A stretch of DNA of 64,000 nt. Source: Megamerina dolium. Lineage: Eukaryota > Arthropoda > Insecta > Diptera > Megamerinidae. The stretch lies in the NCBI GenBank assembly GCA_963854835.1, contig OY978526.1, positions 13,099,277-13,163,276 of the forward strand. Reading direction: 5' to 3'. Shown in pieces: positions 49,551 through 62,382 of this stretch. The notes under the pieces were generated by a model. That model worked only from the letters and a program-made list of their open reading frames with translations, was not told the origin of the DNA and made no database searches. The position numbers and the translations under genes are program-made. The number at the start of each line of letters is the position of its first letter. Within the stretch, counting starts at the first letter, position 1.

Positions 49551-52500
49551 TTATCGCTTTAATTTTCTCAATTTCTCATCTGTTCGCCGTTTTCTACTCT
49601 CATTTAAAAATTGGCATTTTTGTGCTATCATTTCCTGAGCCAACCACTTGGAATTCTTATATAACAGCACCGTTATTAAAAATCGTAGCATTTGCATCCG
49701 ATGGTTGCCACATGGCGTAGTCAAATCGAACCATTCTTTGTGTATACCCATAGTTCTTTGCTGAATCGCATTTATTAAAATTGCTCCAATGCCTTCGATG
49801 TGGGCGTATTCATTGAAGTATTGCTGATACCAGACTAATTGTTTTTGGCATACATCAAAGACGTCATCGGTGGGATTGACAAGACGCAAATCGTTGCACT
49901 CTTTAAAATTTTTAGCAATTATTAACTGTTCGGATGCGCTCTTGAAATTAGCTTGCGCCTTACACATTGACTCGGCACAATCTCTGCAGCCAATTTTGCG
50001 CATTAGCTTCTCGTGTAGCGCATAGCCGACAATATAACGTTGGACAGGTACTTCAGCAACATGACCTTCATATGTCAAGCTAGTAATGGTGGTTGGCTCA
50101 TCTGATACAAACTCTTCAATGCCGACGTTCAAAATGCTTTGCATTGGCTCACTGTTCGTATGAGAAATTGGCGTTTCGGGGTTGTAATCCCACTCAAGCA
50201 TTACGTTATCGTCATCTTCACAATTACCACCTTTATTGACGAAGTCAAATCGTAGAATATTCATTGACATTAGGCGCGCTACAATTTGCTTTATTTCGTA
50301 CAACGATGGATGCGTATTTATGCCCTGTGACGATCTTATTTTGTTGAAGAAATTTTCGAGCGCATCTTGATTGAGCTTGCCCAAAAATATGAAATTCACA
50401 TCATCCCACGAAGCGAATAAATCGTCACACAAATGCAACATGGACGTCATTGTTATAATATACCCCTTTATGCAGGGTATCTGCCGTGCATTGGGTAACT
50501 TTAAACTCTCCATGTAATGGATGTAATCTAAAATACGTGCTCTCTTCCGCTTGTCATCCCTAAACATAGGTGCACGATATGCATTTCTATTATGCAGCAG
50601 TTTGCAATTAAGATCGTCAAACATGTCATTCATTTTTTTGACGAACTTTTTGGTTGGACCAATACATTTATTGCAATACGGATCATTTCCAAGTAAATTC
50701 AACGTTGCTGCCATTTCAATGCCCGCTGCCACCGAATTGCTCAAAACTTGAGTCGCTCTCGATACGCTCATTCGTTCAAATGTAGAGGGATTTATATGTA
50801 AGTCCGTTAGTTTTGGACATATTTTGTAATGTGGATTCGCACAGTCAATCTCGTATAATTTTCGTATAACCTGAAAACTTGCGATGCCATCCGGGGTTGA
50901 TATATCATATCCAAGCAATGTATTGCGTATGCTCTTTATTAAATGACTGTTGTCATACATACAATGGATTTTGTTTCCATTCACTTGGATCGATGTATCC
51001 TTAATGGTTACGCCCAAGTCAGAATATAACCTTTGATTGGCTGGGCCCTGGTCACAAACTATTGCCTTCACAGTGACGCCCAATCTATTAATTACGTTTA
51101 TATTGTCCAATAAAATGTCCTTCAGTTCCTTGGCCTTCACACCGTTATATGAAGTATAATAGCTTATTACGTACTTCCAGCTATCAAAAATGCCTTTCAT
51201 CCGTTTTTCAATACTTTTGGGTCGTGACCTGGCATCACCATCTTTATTGGGCGCCAACGATGAAGCGTACTTTTGTGAGGCAACCGAAACCCCAACTCGT
51301 CTCTCATAAACCCATATGATCTCGTCGACATATAATTGACATTTTGAGCAAGCATTTGTTCGTCCGGTGTGTACTGCTTGCTCCGAGATGTACATATCAT
51401 TTTAGCAAACGTCACCGAATGCTTGCTTGCATCATTATCTGGTATTATGGCCTTTTTTGTTATATCCATAATACGCTTTTTGAGTTCGGCATTTGTTTTG
51501 TTCAATGATTTTATTGTCAACCGTTGGGTGTGCAATCGTTTTTGAAATGAACGCATTTGTTCGGCTCTAATTTGCTTTGACGTGCGTTCTTTAGTTGCGC
51601 GTTCTTTCTTCTTCGGTATTATTTCGGTATATGTCGATCTTTGCCGTATCTCTTCTGCTACACTAAATTGATGAAACTGCTCTAAAGTGATGTCATCGTC
51701 AGTTAGCTTCAGATCCGGATACGTAATTTTTGGGGTTGTCATTGTCCAAGCCGAAGATGTGCTACTATTATTACTTGGATGTTGCTCTATCGGTTGAGCC
51801 GGTAATTCCTCGATAGGGATAATTCTACTTGTCAAATCAAGCGTCGGAATGGCGCCCGAGAATAGTCTTCTCCGCCCAATCAAATCGTGAGCAATATGCC
51901 TATCACACAATATCAATCGAACATTTTTGTTATGATAATGCATATTGCATGCCTCCAACAATTTCTCACACAATTCTTCATTTGATGGAAATTTTATAAA
52001 ATCTTGTTCCACTGTTACAATGACAACATCGTCTGAAATCTTTGCGAGTGGTCATATTTTCATAGTTCCTATGAGGTATATCGTTCTGATGACCTATTTA
52101 CAATACAGAATAATAAATTCAATATTTAAAAATTTTGATAAATAAATTTGAAAATACTCAAAAACTTGCTACTTTCTATTTTACAAAATTTGTTGTTGAA
52201 ATTTTAGAACATTTTTGATTTATTAAACGAAATTTTCCGAAATTTTCTTTCATTTGTAAAGAAATTAGTCACATATTTTATGAATACAACCCAGGATTCT
52301 GAAAATCTTATGCAATTTAAATTTTAACCATAGATCAAAAATCTATCATATATGAATCGTTCAGAAATGGTGCGTTCATAAATGACCAATCTATCACATA
52401 TAAAACACATGATTTCGTCACATATCGTTCAATTATGAACACAAAACAAAATCTTGAATCGTCCATTTACGAATAAACAGAATTCTCATAAATATTCAAA

Positions 52501-53531
52501 TATGAATAATCACTTTTTTTCAATTTGTTCATATGTATATGATAATATTTTTTTTATTTTCAATTCGATCATATACATATAAGAACTTGAATAAAAAAAT
52601 AGGCATACATATTCGTGTATGAGCGATGACAAAAATTTATCAACTTTTCATTTATGTATATGTTTAAATTGAAATTTTTACGTTTTCTCATACATGATTT
52701 TGAATAAAACATATCAAATTTAAAATATATATGTACGTTCATGTATGATATGTTCATGAACGTATATTTCCGAATTCTAAATTTAACTACTATTTTAAAC
52801 ATTTTCAATTGGTATAAAACCAATACCCAATTACAAGAACGAATTATTTTACTTCGTATTCAATAAAACTATCGTGCATTGCTTTATGCGTACATGTTGA
52901 CATTCAAATTATTGTGTACATACACACAAACTATGTTCATATATTTGACATATGTACACTTCCTCGTATAGTATGTTATAAGCATAATTTCTTTTCGTTT
53001 CCTATCCTATAGTTTTCAATTTGATATATCCTTCAAATTATTTTATATCGTTCATAGCTATGTCTATATGGCTATATAATTAGCTTTGAAATTTTGTTTA
53101 ATATGTATTGCATACAACACTGTCGGTTTTTGACAAATTTATGGAAGATGTAAAACATAAAGAATATTCATAAAAAAATATTATTAATAAATGTAGATAT
53201 GAATGATGAACGGACATTAAAAATCGAAAGTAGTTATAACCGCCAGACAGCCGACTCAATCTAACCTCACCTAACATATTACTATAATTATATGTACCGA
53301 CTTACCCAACTTTAGAGTGGGAATGGAGCCCTTTTGTAATTTCATTCTTCCCACATAATGCTCCTCAAAATGACGGCTACATACACGACTTCGTGTCTCA
53401 AATACTCGATCGAGAGGTAACCTAATATTTTCACACCACTTTTTTAGCATAGACTTGTCTTTTGGAAGTCTGTATAGCTTCACAACACCCGTGCACCAGG
53501 CACTTGCACAATTTGCCTTTATTCGATTCAC
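49551..53531 (-). pseudogene. P-element-type THAP transposase, broken
   Basis: Exon 1 (53531-53306) encodes a complete THAP DNA-binding domain: CASAWC, YRLPKDKSMLKKWCENIRLP, CSRHF, GSIPTLKL. It splices in phase (TTGG|GTAAGT to TTTCAG|AC) over a 1.27-kb intron to exon 2 at 52032. Exon 2 encodes a second THAP-like half (KFPSNEELCEKLLEAC, ILCDRHI, GAIPTLDL), a coiled coil and the LPHKSTLHRW motif. At about 51200-51395 the frame breaks. The continuing frame (to the stop at 49551) has the P-family core: VCDQGPANQRLYSDLG, HCMYDNSHLIKSIRN and the C-terminal part. Roughly 70-90 residues expected between these blocks, including the first catalytic Asp, are missing. The only nearby ATG (53538) is out of frame. 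It is therefore not a working transposase. Confidence 0.85.
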
Positions 53532-54020
53532 TTGGCATATTTATAATAAAATGTTTAAATTTTACACCAATTAAATATTCAATTCAGTCGCACAGAATAA
53601 ATTCTTCACTCTTAAGATTTTCACTCGATGAATAACGGAAATTCAAAGCATTCGATTTCATATGCGCCATCATACATTTTAGCAGCGAGAAATACAGGAA
53701 ATGTACATTAAAAGAGAATGGAGAAATCGGTAATTATTGCATGATTTGTATGCAATAATATGCAAGTAAAATGTTTGAATTGCATAAGTCATTTCTCAAT
53801 CAAACTTGATTTCTTGTGTAAAATATTATCATATATGAACAAGTTTCGATTTTCAAAACTTTATGTTATAAAAATAAAAATTAGCTTCAAAATGTCCCAA
53901 ACTAAATTCAGCAAATAATTTCTATAACAATAGCAAAAAAAAAAAAAAAATAAACGGAAAGAATGGTCAGACAATGATTTTCTCGATTGATCGGAAATAT
54001 GAAATACATACACAAAATAA

Positions 54021-54865
54021 TCTTCATCCTCTTTTTCTCAATTATGGATACACGAAAATACCTTGTAAGTTGTTTATTCACATTAATACATATTATATAA
54101 CGAGTTAACATATTATCCTATGTGATATATTTTCAGATGATTGGCTCTAATAAGTCAAGAAATAATGGTATAGAATACATGAATAATACACAAGTTTTTG
54201 TTGGAGTACAATTCCACGTGTAGAAATAGTTACATTTTTCCAAGTCTATGGTAGCAACCTTGCCGCGGTGACTTGGCTTAATCATTATCAAACATTTGAA
54301 ATAGTATACGATGAATTTGATAATGAAACCAATAGCTACCTCAATACATTTGCACAATTTTTTAATCGTATATTTATTTTATATAAAAATAAAAAATTAA
54401 GAAAGAAACATGTAATTTAGTATATCTATGGAAAGTAAAAATTCATGTAATATGTTAAGTACAAATTAAAAAAAAAAAACAAATAAATCAACTAAATTTC
54501 TTATGCTCGTACGAACTTAAAATTTCAATGCACGAACTCATGTCTTTCTATTGTATATCATATGGAACAATAACAAATAAACATGCATATAATATGCAAA
54601 CAATTTATTATCAATATAGTGCAATTCTCTTTATTTATTATTTAAGGAATAGTGTATAACAGAAATACACCATCTGATTATAAATCATAGTCTGATGTGG
54701 TTCGAATGACACTCATAACTCGTCAAAACATGTTGAATACTGCATGAACGCAACACCAACTTGTATATTGTTTTGGTGCTACTCATCTCACTTGCCTTAT
54801 TTTCCCGACAAATTTCGTGTAGACTAGAAGATAATACTTCTTAATAATTCTATTTTCTTTGATTC
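54021..54865 (-). repeat. right terminal inverted repeat of the P-like element
   Basis: Inverted counterpart of 47958-48842. Its inner end is at TCTTCATCCTCT and its outer end at CTTTGATTC. Confidence 0.85.
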
Positions 54866-57800
54866 CATGTCATACTATAAAATGAAAAATTGCTGTCATA
54901 GAAACAAAAAGACAGCTCATTGCAACACAGCATGTTGGCAATTTATAACTTGAAATATCTCAAAACACAAATACCCAACTGAATGTAATTTGCTGTCTCG
55001 ATTGTGTGAAATAGGCAATTAATTAGTTGCTGACCCAATAGGTAAACATATGATATGTGAAAGAAATAATAGGTGTCTTCACACCAGGCTCGTTACTTCG
55101 TTGATACGACTTGGTAGTCTATTTTTGTAAAATTAACAAATTGTAGTGGTATTGAATATTGGATATAGGATAATAATTTATAAGTTGACACTATAGGCTC
55201 CCAAAAACGTTCCCTTATATTAACCGTCTCTATACTTTAGGTAGAACTCTTATGATGCTAGAAAGTTTTTGCAAAAGCATTTTCATGGAAATTGATTCAT
55301 GGACAATCGCGGTTTCACAGAAGGCCTACGTACTACTAAATTTAATTCACAACTTCGTGGCCTAATCTCAATAATATGGAGAGGTAAAGTACTGTGATCT
55401 ACAATCATTTCACTATTAGCAATCAGCCTAACGGAACAATTTCTTTGCGATCTTACATAAATAAAATTTACTTGACATTTCGAGTTTTTCATTCTGAAAA
55501 AATGATTATTTCTATGTGCGATCTAATAAAAAAGCCACTTGAATGTATAACATTTCTTGGTTTTGGCTGCGATTTGATTAAGAAAAAAATTTTAAAATTT
55601 CCTAAAAAAATTTCAAAAAAAAAATATTTTTGCTTCTGAAGATACAAATGAAAATCGGAAATAAATTTCATTTCTAAGCAACCAAACGACTATATATGTA
55701 AGTACAACAAAAAATAATTTATGTTTTTGAGCAAAACTACAAAGGTTATAGTCAAAGTTGGAATTGACCTGTTTGACATATTTCCCATACAAAACTCTGA
55801 CAAAAAGCCGATCCTACTTCAAAAAATTTGGATATTGTTGGTAATGATATCTAACCTTGGACAATTCACAACAACATAAGTATTTATATGTTCGAAAACT
55901 TATTACAATAAACGTTGAACCCACAAGCGATGACAATGATTATTGTCTGTCCATGTGCGAACCTCTTTCTTAGTAATTTACCTCGCTAGTGTTGTTGATT
56001 ACTGTCGCCATTGAACAGTATATATTAGAATTATAAACAATGTATACGAGTGCCAAGCCCAGAAAGAAGTCACTCCACAAACTTAGACTTGACTTAATGC
56101 AGACAAATTCTCAAGTTATTGCATTTCAATATATAGCCGCGCCTTTAAATTACTAAATCACTCTTGGCTTGCTTATAGTCAGTCAACATGTCAAATAAAT
56201 TGATGTAACGTGCATGCGTAAATAACTTTTGGTTATTCTTGTTATTTTATTCTATAGTACATAGTTAAATAAAATTTATAGTGGGAACTACACAAAATGG
56301 TCTAAGTATGGTATACACATAAATATATGTAGGTACTATTGAATGACCATAGTTATGTAAATGTGAGAAATTATTGAAATTCAACTCGTGTATAGCCGTT
56401 TGAATTTTTTAGTTGGAATTACTTACATAAGTTTTCGTTTTTTCGCAGAAAATTACATAACTACCTACCTGGCGCCAATTGTCAAAGAGGAAATTAATTA
56501 CACAATTTTATTTATTGCTTTAATAAAACACTTGTTATCAATACATAATTACAAAATTGAGTATAAAATGAACCCTCATTCGCTAATAAGTACATTGCTA
56601 TTCGCTGTAACGATCACTTCAATCTTATTACCGATCTCTGGCACCCAACAATTGAAATTCCCGAAACAGAAAATGAATACCATGTTTAGCTATACAAAAT
56701 TGGACTTATAACGTTTCATATAAGTACATAAAACTTAACTTGCAAGTACTTTCGTTTCCTTGTATTGTGTTATTGAATTTAATTCTTATGTATGAATGGA
56801 ACAGAGTTATCAATAAAATACTATTAAATTAATTAATAAATATATCTGTGAAATATCGCATTCAAACTGAAAATAATAGTAAAAAAATGTAATAAATTCG
56901 TATCATAATTATTCGAAAACACATTTACATACATATATGGTCATAAAATATACATACAATTATGAAAAATAATTATCTTTAGATCATTAATTCAAAAATA
57001 ATCACAATTTTCATGTTAGCTGCAAAACATAAGGTTTATATACATACATTTATGTTGCTGATACAGTGAATCTATGCATGATACTATTAGAATACAAAAT
57101 ACATTACATAAATCATTGGGCATCTCTATTAAAATGTTTCATGCATGAATTGTGATTAAAATGCATTTTTATTTTGTTGTACGAGTATGTATGATGCTTA
57201 AATCGAAAGAAAGAATAATAGGAGTATGATTTAATACTGGGAAGCTGATAGGTATGACTTCCTTTATTAATCGACGGAAAATATGTACACATAATGTATA
57301 AAGTATAATGTATGTAGCGTTACATTGCCAGTCATCGCATGATTATACATTATTATATAGCCCAAACACTGGAGAAGAAGCTCCAAATATGTACATATCT
57401 ATTTATAAACTACTTGTCTTATTAACGGTATTACAATGTATACATTTATAAACTCACATATGCACCTACATACTATACATAGAATTCACAATAGACTCCA
57501 AGCCTAAGAAGGCCATGTATGCCATTAGTTTGTTCATTGTTTGCGCTCGTGTTCATAGTTGGGTAAGCTTGACTGATAGATAGCACAAGCTTATATTTTA
57601 AGGACTGGGTCAAAAGAAATTTCCCATCACAAAAGCAATACATTCTTCTAAGCCAGTCCCTCATTTGATGAATAGGTATAAGAGAAAGAGATGAATAAAA
57701 ATGTTCAGAGGTACGATGTGTTTAATAAAAATATTTAATTCTGAACCAATTATGGCGCAATTAGTCAAACATTGTAAACTCCATTAGCCTATCGAAGGTG

Positions 57801-58429
57801 TACTGCATTAAGGTCGAAAATTGTTTGCAATAATACCAAATTTATATTGCGACATTATTATGAAGAAAATTGAAATTAAAGCAATTTAATAAAAAAAAAG
57901 CAGTCGGTTGTAGTGGCCGATTCAGCATAGCTATATGTGACCTTATACAATAAGGATGCTTTTAGGAAATGTATACTTTGATTCTACATTCTGCTAAATA
58001 GAGTTCTACGGAAATAAGTCAAATTATTAAAATAGAAATAATTGATATTTATTTCTGACACAGCCCTTAAGTACATCTTACTTGTCTTTAAAATTTTAGA
58101 CAAGTACCTACTATTATTATGTTACGCTAGTTGAAGGTAAGTACATAATATCTTGAATACGTATGCGTGGAATTACATGTACGCATATATGTATAGTAAA
58201 TTAAGGTGGCCTGTTAATGAGCCTTAAAATTGGAAATGTACACTACGAGGCCTGTTTTTGCAAAGTTATATTTTTTTTTCCCCAACCTTTATATATCTTC
58301 GATTTGATATAAAGTTACTATACAGAAAGTTTCGTCCCAATTATAGAACTCATTAAAGAGCCCTAGAGTTGACAGATATTAGTTTTTCATACTTTTTCTC
58401 ACTATTTATTCATAAAATATCATCACGTG
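54866..58429. other. gene-poor region
   Basis: AT-rich DNA with one candidate short gene (56568-56711). The minus-strand segment 57473-57664 has a protein-like look (KFLLTQSLKYKLVLSISQAY) but no partner exons or recognised family. Confidence 0.5.
56568..56711 (+). CDS. possible small secreted peptide, 47 aa
   Basis: The ATG in GTATAAAATGAACC opens a frame of 47 codons: MNPHSLISTLLFAVTITSIL, then LPISG, then a short basic/polar tail (TQQLKFPKQKMNTMFSYTKL) ending DL. This is the layout of a signal peptide (h-region of about 14 residues, cleavage likely after ISG) with a mature peptide of about 22 residues lacking cysteines. The local composition is less AT-rich than its surroundings, and AATAAA follows about 100 nt after the stop. 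I recognise no family; a chance frame is possible. The same frame is open upstream to 56388, but the upstream text is not protein-like. Confidence 0.35.
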   Translation: MNPHSLISTLLFAVTITSILLPISGTQQLKFPKQKMNTMFSYTKLDL

Positions 58430-60790
58430 AGGGGTCAAATATAAGATTGACCCGTATTCGTTTTTTCCCCTCAATATTTTTTTGAAAATATACTCCCGCT
58501 ATATACCAGCTCTCTCCATTGCTTAGGGAGCTCACCTACAAAATTGATGTTTTTATAAAATTCTCTGTCTTACTCCCTGACTGTTTTGGACATTTCTCTG
58601 AAGCTTACTTACCCTGTACCTCCAACCATTAGGAAACTTATAAAATCGATATTTTTGTAAAATAGGATCCGAGCTCTCTCAGAGCTACCCTAAAGCAGTA
58701 AAATATATGACCAACATCCTCATTTAATTATCATGATATTACCACCAAGTGTACTCATCTGCCTCATCTGCATCCCATAAGGGAACATTCATACAAAATG
58801 AACAACTAAAAACACAAGAAAACAGAAACTGCATTCAGGAGGGTGAAATTAAAATCCAACCATTATTAATTTTATCTCTTGAATATTTTTTCCATAGGTA
58901 CTTACCATCTATCTTGACACCTTAAGGGAGCTGCCTTACAAAATGAACATAATGCATCAGAAAATCGACAATCAACTTCCTCTAGGAAGGTGGAATGTAT
59001 CTTCGACCCCTATTACTTTCACCTACCCAGTGATTTTCCACCTTAAAGGGCTGCCATTCAAAATAAAGGCAAAAACACCAGAAAATTGTCAAATAATCAC
59101 CATAGCTGCTCAGCTGTATTACTAATGTTACGTATTAAATATTTTTTCCATACTTATCTTGATACTTGAATGAACCAGAAAATCGACAAATAACTCCATA
59201 TCAGCCCTGCAGCTGCCTTAAGGAGCTACTTTCCGACCCGTATGATTTTTACCTTCCCAATATTTTCGACGGCATACTTAATCTAAGAAAGCTTTCATCC
59301 AAAATGACCACAAAAACACATGAAAATCGACAAATTGACCTATAACTGCTCGGTTGCACCTCTAGTAATGGATTTTCCATTAGGGACATAACAATTTTAT
59401 CTATTAATAAAACACAGAAATATTTGAGATATTGAGTTCAAATTTATTGTGGATACATTGCAAGCATTACATTTTATGAATGAAATTCGATTTCGGTCAT
59501 ATGATCATCATGAGCCCGTTTACAGCGGTCGATTCATTGTACCCAATTTTCCACCACTCTAGCACACATTTCGTTGGATGTTGTCTTTGAGCTCGTCTAA
59601 GGTTGCTGGCTTGTTGGCATAGACCAGTGACTTGATAAAGCCCCATAAAAGGAAATCCAATGGTGTTAGATCGCATGAACGAGGCGGCCATTCGACCGGA
59701 CCATTTTTCGAGATAACACGTTCACTAAATTTGCGTTGCAAAAAATCGATTGTGACGTGTGCTGTGTGGCTAGTGGCACCGTCTTGTTGAAACTGCATAT
59801 CGCTGATGTCAAGTTCATCCAATTCTGGCCACAAATAATCTTCCAATATAGCACGATAGCGCTCTCCATTGACGGTAACATGACGGTAGTTTTCATCCAC
59901 GAAAAAATATGGCCCAATGACACCTACGGCATGAAAACCGAACCAAACAGTAACTTTTTGCGGGTGCAACGGTGTCTTAAGAAGAACTTATGGGTTTGTT
60001 GCTGACCAATAACGCATATTTTGCTTATTGACAAAGCCATTGAGCCAGAAATGAGCTTCATCGCTGAAGATAATTTTTCGCTCTTAAAGTTGCGACCACC
60101 GACTCAGAATTTCGGTAGTAATTTTTAATAATTTCCAAACGTTGCTGGTTCGTGAACTTCACCATGATGAAAATGTTGACTTTAACTAACGTTTGACATT
60201 GACAGTTGATTAAAAAAGTTTAAGGGTGCGTTCATATAAAGATACGAAATTGTTATGTCCCTAATGGAAAACCCTTTATTACCTATTAAATATTTTTCCC
60301 ACACATACCCCTTTGACACCATAAGCACTAGAAAATCCAAAAGTAACTCCATAACCGAACACACACCGGCTCTAGGAAGATAAAATTGAACTGTGACCTT
60401 TATTACTTTTACCTCCCCAATATTTTTCTCAAGGATACTCCTTATCTCCACCCCTTAAGGGAATTGCCATAAAAAATGAATACAAAACTACTTTAAAATT
60501 TGACAAATAACCACATAGCTGCTCAGGAATCGCCTCTAAATGGTTGAAATGTAAATTTGGTCACCATTGGTTTGACCTCTAAAATATTTTTCCCATATAT
60601 ACTTACCCTCTTTCTCGACATCTTAAGGATGTTACCATACAAAACAAACGTTAGAACACCTGAAAATTTACAAATAATCATATAGCTCCCCAAGAATTGC
60701 ATGTAGAGGAATCGAAGGTAAAAACGACACCAATAAATTTGTTTCATCTAATATTTTTCCCAAACATACCTACTTCCTATCCGTCAATTT
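58430..60790. repeat. degenerate tandem array, period about 110-170 bp
   Basis: Units carry an AATATTTTTCCCA-type block followed by CATACTTACC, a CTTAAGGGAGCTGCC-like block, ACAAAATGAA, and GAAAATCGACAAATAACC. The first block occurs near 58882, 59031 (weak), 59139, 59260, 60289, 60419, 60583 and 60750. Removing the 897-bp transposon at 59375-60271 restores normal spacing (about 132 bp) across the gap. No protein is encoded. Confidence 0.65.
59375..60271 (-). mobile_element. defective Tc1/mariner-type (DDE) transposon
   Basis: Inverted ends of about 25 bp (TTTTCCATTAGGGACATAAC plus AATTT) are at 59375-59399 and 60247-60271. On the minus strand the transposase begins MVKFTNQQRLEIIKNYYRNS at about 60165 and jumps abruptly to [14 protein letters not shown] (first catalytic Asp block). 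It continues through a stop codon to KVTVWFGFHAVGVIGPYFF, MQFQQDGATSHTA and PPRSCDLTPLDFLLWGF. The missing middle and the internal stop make it non-functional. It sits inside the tandem array. Confidence 0.8.
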
Positions 60791-62382
60791 TTAGTCTGTT
60801 AAACCTAATTCGAGTTCAAAATTTGTCTCCCATACATTTCTTGGCCACCAAATTGTATGTAGGTACAAAGTAATTTCGATAAAGACAAATGGTTTTGTTT
60901 TTTCTCTTATCAAATACCTATTTTCGCACATCATTACATCATGGTAATTTGTTTAAATTTTCCTGCTAAAATTGTGTGTTTTGCTTCCAAGTGTTATTAA
61001 AACCTATTTCCAATAACTGTAGTTAGAAAACATATGATTTTAAGTAAATCCTCAATTGTATTATTTATACATACGTGTAATAGCATAAGAAGTCATATAA
61101 AATGATACTTAGTTAATATAATACATACCATAGTTACTAAGATTTATAACAATCTGAAGTTAAACTTGTGGCTGATATTGGTGATATTATAGCATCTTTA
61201 TAAGTGGAATACAGTTTAAGTTTAAGCTGCCATCACAAATCAGATAGAATTTTCTTTCTTGCGTACTTGCTACCACTGAATATACAAACTTACTTTTTTA
61301 TAATTAACATTTGCAATAAACGAATAAAACAGTTATCTAAGACATAATCATTTAAAGGATTTAGGACATGAATCGGATTCAACTTATGCAACTGTTCATT
61401 CTGATCGTGTTATGTGCTGTGTCAAAATTTAGACAGTATAGTGACAAAGATCTTATCTAACGTAACATAATCATATGACGGAACTCTTGTAAGAAGAAAT
61501 TTTTTGCTTTCAAAGTTCGTTTCATGAATTTTCTTTCTTCTTTCATTTAAAAGCTATGTACTTCTTCTCACTACAGATTCACTAGAATTCCTGACATTTT
61601 AAACGGCTTTCTCTTCAGCATATTCAACACATAAACTAATATGAATACAATATATGTAATAGTTACAATACATAAAACATTCATGTAAAACATCAATCTC
61701 AAAGGTATGCTCTGTGGAATTTGTAATACAAACAAAAACTTACAAATTGCAGCATTGCAATGTCATTATTCATCACATTTTAAACATAGTACTTGTTTGA
61801 CTGTTCGCTGTCTGTTGATTTTTCAGATTTATCGTATATGATGAGTAAGTGTTGATTCTATTGTAAAATAATTTCTCAGCTAACTTCAAAGATAATATTT
61901 GATTTATTTATTTTATACAATACCTACATACTCATATAACATAAATATACGGTATTCATAATTTATCTACACTACCCAAGAGGTCTATGTACTATATACA
62001 TATATAAATATGTACATAGCTATTTACCTACCAGATAGAAAGAAAGAAAAAAAAAAAGAAAACTTTTATTTAACTTGTATTTTAGTATAATGTTCTTTCG
62101 GAACTTTCTTACTAACTTCATAGTTGCTATGTGAATTGTTATTGTGTAAAAAATATACGCTCATACTTGCAAGAGACAATTTATGTACTACAAAAAGGAA
62201 AATCAACTTTGATTTGTAAAATATTTGGCATAAAGACATAATAGAATGAAGGTAAAAAGCACACGCGCATACCCAATGAGAATGAAATGTAAATTGTCTT
62301 ACAGTGACAATTGTCTACTGTGATTATCGTTTTGGGGGAAATCTGTTTCATTCACTGATACAAAAGTATGATATTAAGTTAT
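60791..62382. other. gene-free region
   Basis: AT-rich; poly-A at 62050. No coding or RNA gene recognised. Confidence 0.55.

Larger units (their letters stand above)
47958..54865 (-). mobile_element. P-element/THAP9-like DNA transposon with 0.85-0.89 kb terminal inverted repeats
   Basis: An element of 6908 bp is bounded by long inverted arms (47958-48842 and 54021-54865) that match at roughly 97 of 100 positions where I compared them. Between them lies a minus-strand transposase gene with THAP domain(s) and the P-family catalytic domain, now defective. Outer ends share GAATCAAAGAAAATA. No 8-bp target duplication could be recognised. Classical P elements have 31-bp ends, so the arm length is unusual. 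The arms have stayed similar while the coding part has decayed, which suggests gene conversion, foldback-type growth or recent cross-mobilisation. Confidence 0.85.

Noticed and set aside
52013..52060. Cys-rich CCHC string as the true start of the second THAP domain
   Set aside because: It is one base out of frame with the rest, while the splice from exon 1 at 53306 joins exon 2 in the correct phase; kept only as a hint of an older, complete domain.
57473..57664. 63-codon minus-strand frame
   Set aside because: Looks mildly protein-like but lacks partner exons, splice sites and any recognisable motif.
58430..60790. CRISPR array
   Set aside because: Eukaryotic DNA; units are long, diverged and without a constant repeat/unique spacer pattern.
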